Below, one piece after another: positions 1 through 11,534 of a stretch of DNA of 64,000 nt. The notes under the pieces were generated by a model. It worked only from the letters and a program-made list of their open reading frames with translations. It searched no databases and was not told where the DNA came from. The position numbers and the translations under genes are program-made. Source of the DNA: Scylla paramamosain (Eukaryota > Arthropoda > Malacostraca > Decapoda > Portunidae); NCBI RefSeq assembly GCF_035594125.1, contig NW_026973707.1, forward strand, positions 460,001 through 524,000, written 5' to 3'. Every line of letters begins with the position of its first letter. Positions within the stretch are counted from its first letter, which is position 1.

Positions 1-180
1 GACGCTTCATATCTCAATTCAATATTCCTAGAGGGCTTTAGTGAGCAAATATAAGCAGGTTTAAATTTCTCTTACTCCTTTTGTTCCGTGGTCTCTTGAA
101 ATGATGTAAACTTTTGAAAATTTGAATCGGCCTATTTAGTGAAACTTGAGAAGAAATAATAGTCAGTAAATAATCTCTCA

Positions 181-500
181 AAATTACATTAGTTAATTTT
201 ACCTTATATTATTTTGATTTTCATTGAACTATAATTTTATATCTTCCTTCCCTTTAGTATTGATAACTCTTCCAAAAGTCACTAACACTTCCAATTAATC
301 TCAACTTTCTTTTTCATGACATTTAAAGTTAATTTCCTTCTCTTCCAGTCTCATAAAATTATCCTCGTTAATTTTGTTTTATTATTTTAACTTTCCTTTG
401 ACTTTAACCTGTATTTCTCGTACCTTCTTGCCCTTAACATTAATAACTCCTCCAAAAGTCACTAACACTTCCAGTTACTTAATGTCAACTTTCTTTTAAT
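181..500. repeat. Diverged 180-bp tandem duplication
   Basis: Two adjacent, diverged copies with a 180-bp period. The best conserved block (TCCAAAAGTCACTAACACTT) is at 271 and again at 451, and the surrounding AT/pyrimidine-rich sequence aligns on both sides. The rest of 1-582 is AT-rich and shows no coding signal. Confidence 0.7.
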
Positions 501-663
501 ATAATATAAAGCCTCACGTCCCTTTCTTCCATTCCAAGTAACAAAAAGAACAGCCACACTTGAAAAACCACTTTCAAATCATTTGTCTTTCACTTCATTT
601 AAAATCCACACACACCTTCCTCGCCTCGCCATTAGTCCACAGAGGAAATATGAGTGTTTATGT

Positions 664-768
664 CAGGTTACATTAGGCTTCTCTCAGGTTGGATTAGGCT
701 TCTCTCAGGTTACATTAGGCTTCTCTCAGGTTAGGTTAGGCTTCTCTCAGGTTACATTAGGCTTCTCT
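664..768. repeat. 21-bp minisatellite, 5 copies
   Basis: Five head-to-tail 21-bp units of the form CAGGTTACATTAGGCTTCTCT with a few substitutions. One unit contains GGTTAGGTTAGG, two steps of the arthropod telomere motif TTAGG. The open frame through it is a by-product of the 21-bp period, not a gene. Confidence 0.9.
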
Positions 769-830
769 CTCACCCCTTCTCCTGTTTATCTCTACAACTC
801 TAATCTGTTTTAAATTATTTTATGTTATGA

Positions 831-929
<99 letters not shown>

Positions 930-934
930 CTCTC
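831..934. repeat. Interrupted (CT)n microsatellite
   Basis: CT dinucleotide array broken by several CCT interruptions. Confidence 0.95.
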
Positions 935-972
935 AAAACATTGTAACTGTTATGTGTATTTGAGCGCTGTTC

Positions 973-1015
973 GACACAATGTTTTTCAGTGTCATACACT
1001 GAAAAACATTGTGTC
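973..1015. repeat. Perfect 19-bp inverted repeat, 5-nt loop
   Basis: Arms 973-991 and 997-1015 are exact reverse complements around the loop TCATA. No T-run or coding neighbour suggests a terminator. It resembles a small foldback or MITE relic. Confidence 0.85.
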
Positions 1016-1175
1016 ATAAACACTACCTTTTGTTCCACTGCGTCCTTTCAACGTTGTATTAGCTAGAAATAGGAAAATATTTTCTTTCGATTATTATTTA
1101 TTTATTTATTTTTTTTATTTTTAACTTTTTCTAGGCGTCTTCGTGTTTTCTACAGCGCTTTTAATGTAAGTTAGG

Positions 1176-1178
<3 letters not shown>

Positions 1179-1258
<80 letters not shown>
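1179..1258. repeat. (CT)40 microsatellite
   Basis: Uninterrupted CT array of about 80 bp. Confidence 0.97.
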
Positions 1259-1261
<3 letters not shown>

Positions 1262-1483
1262 TTTCTTTTATTTTCTACTCGTAAAGTCTGCAATTCTCTT
1301 CTGTTTCTCAGTTTCATCCTGCTTATGACTTGAGCTGTTTCGGAAGAGGAACATCAGCACACCCTCGGAGAAAAAAAATAATAAATTGGCTTGTCTTTCT
1401 ATTCTCCTCCTCCCGTTTTCTTTTAAAGTACGAAAAAGAAGAAAGCCTTTATTTCTTTAAGGCGTTTTTACCAGCGCATCAGA

Positions 1484-1514
1484 ATATCAAACGTCTGGGA
1501 CAGACGTTTGATAT
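1484..1514. repeat. 14-bp perfect hairpin
   Basis: Arms 1484-1497 and 1501-1514 are exact reverse complements with loop GGA. The hairpin lies directly inside the left inverted end described at 1459. Confidence 0.85.
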
Positions 1515-2001
1515 ACGGCAGTGAATCTGCCCAGAATAGCTGAAAGGTATTGCCATTCCTTTCATATTTAATAATCACGATTCTGAGGCTCTAAGGATTA
1601 TGATAATTGTTTTATATCAAAAGAAGATCAAAGTAGTAACTTGTTCCTGGCATTAGAATTCAAAAGAATTGTCCATAAGACTTGAAATAAATGGTTGTGT
1701 CGTCTTGTGATACGTCGACACTGTTCGGACATATGTCTAGTGAGGGACGTCCGTGGCAGTTCATGTGGTTGTGACTTCGTCTTCCAGTTATGTGAACTTG
1801 GTATAGTTTATGCTATATTTCTGTATAATACTTGCTGAAAAATAAGAATTAAAGGATTACCTTATTGCTGTATGCTACTGATATCAGTATTAAAGCAAAT
1901 ATATCGGAGAAATGATATTTGTTTTGAAATGCTGCTGCGATAACACCAACATTGCGTACATCTTGGACGCTTCATCGTTGTAACTGTTCTGTGTAGCGGC
2001 A

Positions 2002-2835
2002 TTACGACGATTTCATTCCATATTTTAACATTCCACAGAACATTTTAAATAACTCTATCATATCCCCTCTTATACATCTCTCAAATGAAAACATGTTTAA
2101 TTCCTTTAATCTATCTCTATACTCCAGGCGCTTTAATGCTGGTATCATCCTAGTTACTCTTCTCTGAACTGCTTCTAACATATTAATATCCTGCCTATAA
2201 TGGGGTGACCAGGCCTGTTTGCAATACTCTAAATAGGACCTAACATATGAATTATATAAGCTACGCACCACTTCCTCACTTTTATAACTAACATTTCTAT
2301 TTATAAAATCCAGGATCCTATTTGCCCTATTTCTTGCTTCTAAAACATTGCTTTGAAAATTTCATAGCCCTGTCTGTCACTACACCTAAATCCTTTCCCT
2401 CCTCTACTGCCTCTAGCCAACATCCCTCCATCTCATAGCTAAAGTTTGTTGTCTTTACCTAAATGCATAACCTGACACTTTTAGAATTAAACTCCATCTG
2501 CCACCTGTCTGCCCATGCTATCAGCCTGTCCAGGTCTCGTTGTATTCTGTAATTGTCCTTTTCATCCTGTACTGCACATACTATCAGCCTGTCCAGGTCT
2601 CGTTGTATTCTGTAATTGTCCTTTTCACCCTGTACTGCACATGCTATATTAGTATCATCTGCAAACTTTGAGACTTTTCTACTAATTGCAATATCTAAAT
2701 CATTAATATACACCAAGAAAAGAAGAGGTCCTAGCACTGATCCTTGGGGTACCCCACTAACCACTTCCTTCCACTCAGACATTGCCCCATTTAATACTAC
2801 TCTCTGTTTCCTATCAGAAAACCATGAAAAAGTGT
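2002..2835 (-). pseudogene. CR1-like LINE reverse transcriptase fragment
   Basis: Read on the minus strand, the interval carries the distal half of a non-LTR reverse transcriptase. It starts with a [21 protein letters not shown] stretch near 2830, followed by [21 protein letters not shown] (RT motif B/B') and KFADDTN (motif C, catalytic FADD). The post-RT region follows as ...YCKQAWSPHYRQDINMLEAVQRRVTRM (2002-2271). The frames of the two pieces differ, so it is inactive. The endonuclease and the first RT motifs (A and upstream) are missing. A 63-bp tandem duplication sits between the catalytic motif and the thumb. It is the same general family as the copy at 43281. Confidence 0.85.
2519..2644. 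repeat. 63-bp in-frame tandem duplication in RT fragment
   Basis: Copies 2519-2581 and 2582-2644 are nearly identical. The length is a multiple of three, so 21 codons of the RT thumb region (QRDLDRLI...) are repeated without a frame change. Confidence 0.9.
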
Positions 2836-2931
2836 ATGAGTATACTCTTAGACCTATACCGGTACTTCTAATGGTTTTTCATTATTGTCAGTGACTGCAA
2901 TGTTAATGCATCAAAGCAGCGTAAATTTAAC

Positions 2932-2953
2932 TTTTTTTTTTTTTTTTTTTTTT
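2932..2953 (-). other. Poly(T) tract, poly(A) tail of a minus-strand insert
   Basis: Twenty-two T residues at the boundary between the CR1-like fragment and the sequence above it. This is consistent with a poly(A) tail of something inserted on the minus strand, but no source element is identified. Confidence 0.4.
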
Positions 2954-3017
2954 GCAAATCTCCAGAGAACCCTTAGTATACAAATAGTTAAAATTAGTAT
3001 TGGTCGACAATAATTAC

Positions 3018-3191
3018 CTTTCTCATGAAGTCACAAGCTACTGCTGCTGATACTGCTACAGCACCCATATCTGCCTCTGGCTGCATCTCTGCCACGCTTG
3101 CAACTGCCAATAGAGGCATCATAGGTCCTGATACAAGAGACTGGTTTTCCTCATCTTCCAGATAAGTATCAGAGTCGGTGCTGCTGTCCAT
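3018..3191 (-). CDS. Possible first coding exon, acidic N-terminus
   Basis: An ATG at 3191 (minus) opens 58 codons beginning MDSSTDSDTYLEDEEN, a Ser/Asp/Glu-rich start of the type seen at the N-terminus of several DNA-transposase and nuclear proteins. At codon 58 the sequence reads AAAG|GTAATT, a good splice donor in phase 0. The open frame runs only seven more codons past it. No second exon was identified. Its position inside the candidate transposon at 1459-3692 suggests a transposase 5' exon, for example of the piggyBac or Harbinger type, but there is no diagnostic motif and chance is possible. Confidence 0.3.
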
Positions 3192-3251
3192 TATCTCGTC
3201 CCTTGACTCACTTCTCGTAGTCTGGCTTTGTTGATACTCAAACTTCCCTAA

Positions 3252-3385
3252 CTATCTATCTATATTTATAGAAAAGATGGGTGAAGGAAGAATAATATGA
3301 GTATAAGAGGATAGTGAGAAATAATGAAAGAAGTATAAGATTAAAGATGGTGGGCTGTCCACCTTGCTATTTTACTTATTGATGT
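3252..3385 (-). repeat. 134-bp dispersed repeat, copy A
   Basis: Identical over all 134 bp to the reverse complement of 25935-26068. In minus orientation it ends in ATAGATAGATAG, a microsatellite-like tail, and contains a small GGTGG/CCACC foldback. Confidence 0.85.
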
Positions 3386-3884
3386 TATACTGTGTATTAT
3401 GTGTTTGTGAGAATGTTTGTGTTCTGTGTGCTGACTTCATGTGATGGCACGGGCCGCGATTATTCTCCCTGTTACACCGCAGGCGAGTCGAGAGAGACTC
3501 TACCACTACTCCCTCGCCGACAACACTCAAACTTCCCACCACGGCTGCTGTCTGTGTTATGATCCGTACGACAGTTTTTCCGAGACGGTGCGAGCGAGAG
3601 TCGTCTGGTAGCACAGTAGTCGTGTTTACCAAAAGCCCAGCCGAAACATCAAACAGAGTTTGATATTCTGATGCGCTGGTAAAAAACGCCTTTATTTATT
3701 TATTTATTTTTTTATATTTGCCTATTTTTATTTTCTTTCATTGTTTTATTTGGTTTTATTATATTTATTTATTGATTTATTTTTGCTTTTGAAAGATTTT
3801 TTTATCTCTTTAAATACATAAAAAAAAATAGTGATTCTGACTAGAGATTATACTGAGTAAAATTATCAACTAACACATCTTTTA

Positions 3885-3930
3885 CGTTTTTTTTTTTTTT
3901 TTTATGTAGGAAGGACACTGTTAGCCAAAG
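3885..3930 (-). mobile_element. LINE 3'-tail fragment with poly(A)
   Basis: A T-run followed by ATGTAGGAAGGACACTG, the reverse complement of the 3' tail of the LINE family seen at 56412 and 39975. Only the tail remains. Confidence 0.5.
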
Positions 3931-3953
3931 CTTGACATTTTTATCATCCTCCA

Positions 3954-3954
<1 letters not shown>

Positions 3955-4030
<76 letters not shown>

Positions 4031-4180
4031 CACACACACACACACACACCCCTCTGCAAAATAAAGATAAACTCTTAACGGATACACTGAACACAACACC
4101 TCTCCCTCTCACTCTCTTTCTCTCACACTGTTTATCAATCATCTTAACCCGAACAAACAAACCAGCTCATGACTCACCTG

Positions 4181-4214
<34 letters not shown>
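3955..4214. repeat. (CA)n 3955-4049 and (TG)n 4182-4214
   Basis: A 95-bp CA array with one CG interruption and, 130 bp later, a 33-bp TG array. Reverse-complementary arrays this close could pair. Confidence 0.95.
4056..4111 (+). repeat. Direct repeat pair (4056-4111 and 5975-6031)
   Basis: About 55 bp recurs in the same orientation 1.9 kb downstream with few changes. The shared core includes GGATACACTGAACACAACAC and a CTCTCCCTCTCACTC stretch. Confidence 0.75.
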
Positions 4215-4215
<1 letters not shown>

Positions 4216-4302
4216 AAGTGATTCGTCTGCTGGCCAAAGGGAGAGTCCAGGAGAGGAACAAATGGGTCGCCTCCAGTTATTGTCGTCGGAGTAAATACTT
4301 TG

Positions 4303-5220
<918 letters not shown>

Positions 5221-5747
5221 CCCATTGACGCGCCATTCTTTAAATTAGCAAAGTCAAAAACGGCTTATCCAAAAGAGGGTGAAGTGTAATAAATAAATGT
5301 GAATAAATATGAGTGGATGAGTAACTGAACGTATCACTGAGTGCCAGTGAATATGAAGCGAGGATATCTGGAAAAAAAAAAAAAAAAAAAACATGGTGAT
5401 TTTGACGTATCTTTTGAAAACCGATTGGACACGGAAGGACACTGACAGGCTGGAAATGTTTGTGAATTACTGGAATTGTGTGGTGGTGGATCGTATGAGG
5501 TTACTGCGGAAAAAAAAAAAAGAGTAGCCGTTTATTGCGGTGACGGAGAGTGTGGAGTGTTGCGTGGGTGAGCAATGAATATAGAAGTGAATGTTGAGAT
5601 GAGTGAATGAAGTGAAAGGTGATCTCTCTCTGCATTCGAGGGTATCAATATTAATTTGGCTTTCGATGAGTGAGTTGCCGCTCGTTGTAAAAGTTATAGG
5701 AACAAGGAATTGGGTGTGTTTTTGTTAATGAAAGGAATGTATTACTA

Positions 5748-5790
5748 TTTTTTACGTAAGAGGAACACTGGCGTAGGACAACAAGAGGAA
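5748..5790 (-). mobile_element. Degenerate LINE 3'-tail remnant
   Basis: TTTTTACGTAAGAGGAACACTGG followed by GTAGGACAACAA aligns, with substitutions, to the LINE 3' tail at 56428-56460. No coding part is present. Confidence 0.35.
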
Positions 5791-6365
5791 GGAAAAATGG
5801 AATCACTCTTGAACTACGTATATTTAAATGTATTACGGTTTTCAAGGTATGAATATTGAGCTATGTATATTTGAATGTATTACTATTTTAAAATGTTCAT
5901 TAAAAGTTTCTTTTCATTGTAAGAAGAAAGTGAAGGATTAACTGTAATTTTGTTGATTTGAAGGTTATTCTACAAAATATAGATAAACTCCTGACGGATA
6001 CACTGAACACAACACCTCTCCCTCTCACTCACAAAGAATTGCATGTAAGTCTTGCGTCTGGAAGAGAAGTACTGGTGATGACAAGTATACTGCCTGAAAT
6101 TTAGTTGTTGTACAGTAATGAAAAAATGGAGGATGTTTTTTTTTGTGTGTGTTCTTTCATCCTCCTCTTATATTCCTTGCTTTCTTTCAGTATATTATCT
6201 TCATATTGACAAATATTTCTTATTCTAATACAGAGTCTAATTACCCACTTTTTTTCTTTTTTTTTTTTTCGTGGTGTTTCCAGTCTTTGTACTTGTTCTC
6301 TTTGTCCTCGTCCCAACCTCTCACCGAGGACCAGAATATCTCCTGCTGTTTAGTTTTCCTTTCTA

Positions 6366-6436
6366 ATCCTCCTCCTTCTCCTCCTCCTCCTCCTCCTCCT
6401 CCTCCTCCTCCTCCTCCTCCTCCTCCTCCTCCTCCT
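6366..6436. repeat. (CTC)n microsatellite
   Basis: About 70 bp of CTC repeats. The surrounding open frame translates to poly-Pro and is an artefact. Confidence 0.93.
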
Positions 6437-6501
6437 GGTCTGAATCCGTTCCCTGGTGCTGCACACAAATGACAGACACGGCAGTGGTGATGTAGACTGG
6501 T

Positions 6502-6691
6502 GCAATGGCGCCAGTCTGGAGGTGATGGTTATGGTGGCGGTGGTGGTGGTGGTGGTGGCGGTGGCGGCGGTGATGTTGATGGCAATGGCGCCAGTCTGGA
6601 GGTGATGGTTATGGTTGCGGTGGTGGTGGTGGTGGTGGTGGTGGTGATGGTGATGGTGGTGGTGGTGGTGGTGGTGATGGTGGTAGTTTGT
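6502..6691. repeat. GGT-rich minisatellite with 81-bp higher-order unit
   Basis: The block AATGGCGCCAGTCTGGAGG plus (GGT)n occurs at 6503 and again at 6584, and is followed by more GGT/GAT repeats. The compound unit has been duplicated in tandem. Confidence 0.8.
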
Positions 6692-6727
6692 AATGGTGAA
6701 GTTGGCAGTGATAGTTACAGGAAAAGT

Positions 6728-6730
<3 letters not shown>

Positions 6731-6778
<48 letters not shown>
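6731..6778. repeat. (TG)n microsatellite
   Basis: Uninterrupted 48-bp GT array. Confidence 0.95.
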
Positions 6779-6780
<2 letters not shown>

Positions 6781-7191
6781 CCCTTCATACATAGCGTGAA
6801 AAAAAAGTAAAATAAAAAAAAAAAAAAAAAACGAAAGCAGACACAACTATCTGACTTACCTTTAACTTCCCAACCCAAGTGACTCGTTGTTTTGTCCAAG
6901 CTTCAACACCACCTCTTCATACCTTCCATATTTACCATTTACCTGCCCAACCCAAATGACTCGTTCCTGTATCTTGGCTGTACGTGATGCAACAGAGGGC
7001 GGGAGTAGCCACTGGGCGCAGCGTATCTAAGAGCAGAGGAGGGGAGAGGAAGGGGGAGGAGTTGATAGGAGAGAGGAGCGGAGTGGCAATTTCACGCTCA
7101 AGTCAGGGGGAAGAGAGAGAGAGAGAAGGACGGCTCTTCACGGCTCAGCAAAGTCAGTAACGTGATACCCAGTGGTCTTGCATAGCGTCCC

Positions 7192-7194
<3 letters not shown>

Positions 7195-7281
<87 letters not shown>
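7195..7281. repeat. (GA)n microsatellite
   Basis: Uninterrupted GA array of about 87 bp. Confidence 0.96.
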
Positions 7282-7283
<2 letters not shown>

Positions 7284-7414
7284 CACGATACTTATGTTTA
7301 GGTAGCGTAACGTGATAAATGCGTTATGCAAGTGTATTTAGTATTACTACTGATAATTACGATGGAAATATCAGCAATAGTAATGATATAATGATGATGA
7401 TGATGATATTAAGA

Positions 7415-7463
7415 AGGAGGAGGAGGAGGAAGAGGCAAACGTGATACTAATGATGATGAAGGA

Positions 7464-7503
<40 letters not shown>

Positions 7504-7548
7504 ACGAACAATAAGAAACTGCTTTGATCCCACACCACCTTACGATAG

Positions 7549-7600
<52 letters not shown>
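7415..7600. repeat. (GGA)n, (CAA)n and (CA)n cluster
   Basis: A GGA run (7415-7432), CAA repeats (7468-7501) and a CA array (7551-7600) in close succession. A shorter TG array lies at 7757-7787. Confidence 0.93.
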
Positions 7601-7602
<2 letters not shown>

Positions 7603-7966
7603 ATCCAGGTCACTATTCCTAACAGGTCAACAAAAGCATCATGGAAAAGTACATAACAAAAAGCCAACAAAGAAAACATTGCTAATAGGACTTTTATGTT
7701 AATACACACCAACCACGCCTGAAAATAAATATTAATACACTAATCTATCTACCCTGGTGTGTGTATGTGTGTGTGTGTGTGTGTGTACAGTGACCACGCG
7801 TGACATTGTATGAAGGGCTTTGCGGAAAGAAATTTTAAAGGAGATATGGAAGGGAGGAGAAGAAGACACACTGTAAATCTTGTGAACTAGAAAAGGGAGT
7901 GAGAGGAGATGAGGATTGCAAGATTAAGTTCCAGGCAGGACGACTAAAACAAGACGACCTTTTCCT

Positions 7967-8302
<336 letters not shown>

Positions 8303-8864
8303 CATCCAGTTTCAGAAACGCCTCCTCTTCCTCTCCTTGTATTTCCTCTTCTTTATCCTTGTTTATCGTTTGTCTTTCTCTCCTTTCTCTTCATTATATT
8401 TTTCTCATCTCGATTTTATATCCTCTTTCTCTCTCCTATCCGCATTTTCTTCCCTCCTCTCCTTCCGTCTTCTCTTTCAATTTTATATCCCTTGTCTCAC
8501 CTCTCTTCTCTCTCTTCTTCCTTTCATCTCTGTCCTTGCCTCGTCTTCCTCGTCATTCTCTTTGTTCTCCTTTTTATTGTCCTTCTTTTCATCTTCCTCC
8601 TCTTTCTTCATCTGCCCTCCTTTCTCTCTTCATCCTTCTCCCTTTACTCTTCTTTTCACATCACCTTCCTTGCCATCCTCCTCCTCCTCCTCCTCTTCTT
8701 CCTCATCCACCTTCTGTCAAATGAGTCTTAATGTGAATAAGTACAAAGTGTTTCATATAGGGTATCGAAACGAGAAAGCAAAGTATATTATGAATGGTAC
8801 CCAACTTAAAAGTGTAGATAACGAAACTGACGTAAAGTGAACAGGTAACAACGAATTACTTCTG

Positions 8865-9023
8865 CTACTGCTGCTACTGTTACTGTTACTACTACTGCTA
8901 CTACTACTACCATACTAATACTACTGCTACTACTACTGCTACTACTGCTATCATTACGGTTACTGTTACTGCTACTACTACTGCTACTACCACTACTAAT
9001 ACTACTGCTGCTACTACTACAGT
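8865..9023. repeat. Degenerate (TAC)n/(TGC)n triplet repeat
   Basis: About 160 bp of TACTGC/TAC-type triplets with substitutions. It ends about 65 bp before the stop of the minus-strand gene at 9088. Confidence 0.85.
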
Positions 9024-9087
9024 CACTCTAAGGTTTCTTAGGACAAAGCGTGTCCTTTGTGTTGAGGGAGAGCAAAGTGAAGGCTTC

Positions 9088-10158
9088 TCATTTGGGCCCC
9101 GCCTCACGTGCACGGTAGGCCGCCAGCAAGTCCTGCACGTGGGCGTGGCACTCCAGCACGCGTTTCTTGGGGCCTTTAATGTGAAGCTTGCCCCGCGGCG
9201 CGTCCCAAGTGTGGCACACCAAGACGCAGTAGTGGCGCGCTAAATACCGAAGGTGGCACTCCCCGGCGCCAGCCAGCCTGTGCCTGAACCGAGGAGGCAC
9301 CACAATGCTGCGCCGCACCAGGCTGTGGGCCTCCTCGCCACCTGCCTCCTGGGCTGCAGTGTCCTCTACAGGGGCCGCCGGGTCCTCCACGGGGGGGACG
9401 CTCAGCTGGCCTCCCTGTTCGACGCGAGCGTCCTCCTGCAGCGTCAGTGGCACCGCCTCCCGCGACAGGAGAGGCACCGGGACGCGGCCGTCGCCACCAG
9501 TGTCCGGGGAGAGCTGCACCTCGGTCAGCCAGTCAAACATTACAAGCAGGACGTGTCGTTTCAGGGGACAGTGCTGCTTTAGAAGCTTCTTCAGTTTCCG
9601 CCGTACAAGTTTGTAGTGGATCACTTTGAGCTGATCCTCAGTGTGTCCCGTATAAGTCTGCAGATCCTTGGTTTCCTCGAGTGACTGATGGTGGCGCCAC
9701 GGCAGGAGGAGGAGGACGCAGGAGCACCCTATCAGCAGGGCGCCACACAGCGGCACCGCCACCAGGCAACACGCCGCCACCACCAGGCTTGTGTAGAAGT
9801 CATCATGCTCTTGCTCGGCCAGCAGGATCTGCTCCTGCACGCAGGCCAGGCGGGTCTTCATGTTCACCACGAGGGCCACCAGCTCCCGCCAGTCGGTGAC
9901 GGGGATGCCGCACTCCGACAGGGGGTCCCTTGGAGGGGCAGGCTTCAGGGGCCCCAACCACCAGGCAGTGGCCAGCCACTCCCGCACCTTCCCCACAGGA
10001 GTGGTGTGGGGACCGGCGCGCTGCCACGCCTCCACCAGAAGTCCAAGCTTGCGGGCGTCCATCACCACGCCCCACAAGGAGGAGGTGATGAGCGCCACCG
10101 CCACCACCACACTCACCACCACCACACAGATGCTGAAAGTCTTTGCGCAAGTTTTCAT
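9088..10158 (-). CDS. Membrane protein with C-terminal KH-like domain
   Basis: A 356-residue intact ORF in GC-rich DNA unlike its AT- and microsatellite-rich surroundings. ATG at 10158 has A at -3. Residues 9-32 and 124-153 are hydrophobic and look like two membrane segments, flanking a roughly 90-residue loop. The middle (155-280) is basic, then Pro/Glu-rich. Residues 283-348 read like a type I KH fold: IVVPPRF (strand 1), AGAGE at 296-300 in the GxxG loop position with the last Gly replaced by Glu, HLRYLARHY (helix), CVLVCHT (strand), GKLHIKGPKKRV (strand 3 and turn) and ECHAHVQDLLAAY (helix). KH domains bind single-stranded RNA or DNA, so a membrane-tethered nucleic-acid-binding role is inferred. 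I do not recognise an orthologue. No intron signals were needed. It could be a retrogene or one exon of a longer gene. Confidence 0.7.
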   Translation of the reverse strand: MKTCAKTFSICVVVVSVVVAVALITSSLWGVVMDARKLGLLVEAWQRAGPHTTPVGKVREWLATAWWLGPLKPAPPRDPLSECGIPVTDWRELVALVVNMKTRLACVQEQILLAEQEHDDFYTSLVVAACCLVAVPLCGALLIGCSCVLLLLPWRHHQSLEETKDLQTYTGHTEDQLKVIHYKLVRRKLKKLLKQHCPLKRHVLLVMFDWLTEVQLSPDTGGDGRVPVPLLSREAVPLTLQEDARVEQGGQLSVPPVEDPAAPVEDTAAQEAGGEEAHSLVRRSIVVPPRFRHRLAGAGECHLRYLARHYCVLVCHTWDAPRGKLHIKGPKKRVLECHAHVQDLLAAYRAREAGPK

Positions 10159-10159
10159 G

Positions 10160-11350
10160 TTTGGTTTGAATTGATATTGTGAGCAGAGGAGAGAAAAAAG
10201 CAGTGGTGAGGTGAATCACCATTTATGGATGGTGAATATGGAGAGTTGCCATATACACCATCAAACAGGTCACCTTGCAACTACTCCACCAACACCATCA
10301 CTACACCATCACTACTACCACGTCTGCTGCTTTCTCATCAAAATAAAATAATTTTTGGTAGGCGACTACGATACCTGATTTGACTGTTTGTTTCTTAATT
10401 ATAGCTTTTGTTACACATTCGTCCATCGTGTGTCTGTTTGTCAGTCTTTCTTTCTTCCCTCCCCCTTGGTTGCAGGTTAATTAGAGTTGAGGTGATTAAC
10501 TGGCATTGATTTATTCTAAATCTTTTCATGAAATCTGTGGCTGGGAGCTTGAGTATAAGTACACACTGCTGAATCACAAACACACGTAACTTTTCAAGAA
10601 AAATGTTGAGACCATTCTTGCCTTGATCCTGTCCCGCAGCACCGTCACGCGTCACATCAAACCTTCCCCTGTCCCAATGTCTTCTCGGGTTTCGTCACCT
10701 TTGCCTTCAAAGCTAAGAGTAAACTCCTTAATGAAACACACTTAGCAATGCAGTGTTGTCACAGTGTCAAACAAGCTGTGCCAAAATGCCATAATGATCC
10801 AGCTGTTTGTTTACAAGATGTTTGCACAAAACGATGCATCACAGGCTCTGACACGGATAGTAGCGGTCTCTCTACCTATTATTATTATTATTTTTTTTTT
10901 CAGTTTATCTTTTATCAATAATCAGTCCCCTTAATGGTGTTGCACTTATTACAGTTCTGTTTACTTCCCTGCCTCCAGCAAATAGGAGCACCTCATTTCA
11001 TCTATTTTCATTCTTTCCTATGAAATTTCTTTCTGGGTTTTACTTCTCTAACCCCGTAAGGTATTTATTGCTGACCTGTTTCCTGTTTGCCTGAAGGTGG
11101 TAGAGAACCTTCTACTTTCCTGTCCTTTTCTTCTACAGTCACCTTAATACCCCTAGGTCAGGTCACCTCGTGAGGACCGCTAAGTCTGTTGTAGCCTGTG
11201 TATCTTTGTAACTCTTTGTAACTCCTCCTCCTCCTCCTCAATATTCAACAATATTCAATAACTTCTTTCTTGAATTTCTTTAACCTTGTAATTTTCCAAA
11301 CATTTTCATGGACAGTTTCATAGGTAAACTCTCTTTAATTGAACGTTCTC
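10160..11350. other. No gene seen
   Basis: Mixed-composition DNA upstream of the KH-domain gene. CAC/ACC-rich stretch at 10255-10325. No convincing ORF, RNA gene or repeat family. The promoter of the 9088-10158 gene should lie in the first part, but no TATA box or initiator could be singled out. Confidence 0.4.
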
Positions 11351-11353
11351 TAT

Positions 11354-11354
<1 letters not shown>

Positions 11355-11438
<84 letters not shown>

Positions 11439-11449
11439 GATGTAAGTCA

Positions 11450-11532
<83 letters not shown>
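11355..11532. repeat. (CT)n-spacer-(GA)n foldback
   Basis: About 78 bp of CT, a 19-bp spacer and about 77 bp of GA. The arms are mutually reverse-complementary, so the whole can form a very long hairpin. Confidence 0.9.

Positions 11533-11534
<2 letters not shown>

Larger units (their letters stand above)
1459..3692. mobile_element. Candidate DNA transposon with inverted hairpin ends
   Basis: Sequence 1459-1492 recurs as its reverse complement at 3658-3692 with a single-base length difference in a T/A run. Just inside each end is a short foldback: 14-bp arms at 1484-1514 on the left, and ATCAAAC/GTTTGAT on the right. The interval encloses a minus-strand exon-like ORF (3018-3191) and a CR1-like fragment. 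This suggests one old cut-and-paste element with nested insertions, but two independent solo ends in opposite orientation are equally possible. Family not assigned. Confidence 0.4.

Noticed and set aside
5989..6031. LTR pair with 4056-4111
   Set aside because: Too short, no TG...CA ends, no primer-binding site and no coding sequence between.
6140..6470. Poly-Pro protein of 109 codons
   Set aside because: CTC microsatellite; upstream part is AT-rich and unconserved-looking.
9253..10222. Plus-strand frames and a second minus frame over the KH-domain gene
   Set aside because: Shadows in GC-rich coding DNA; only the 356-codon minus frame has membrane segments and a domain pattern.
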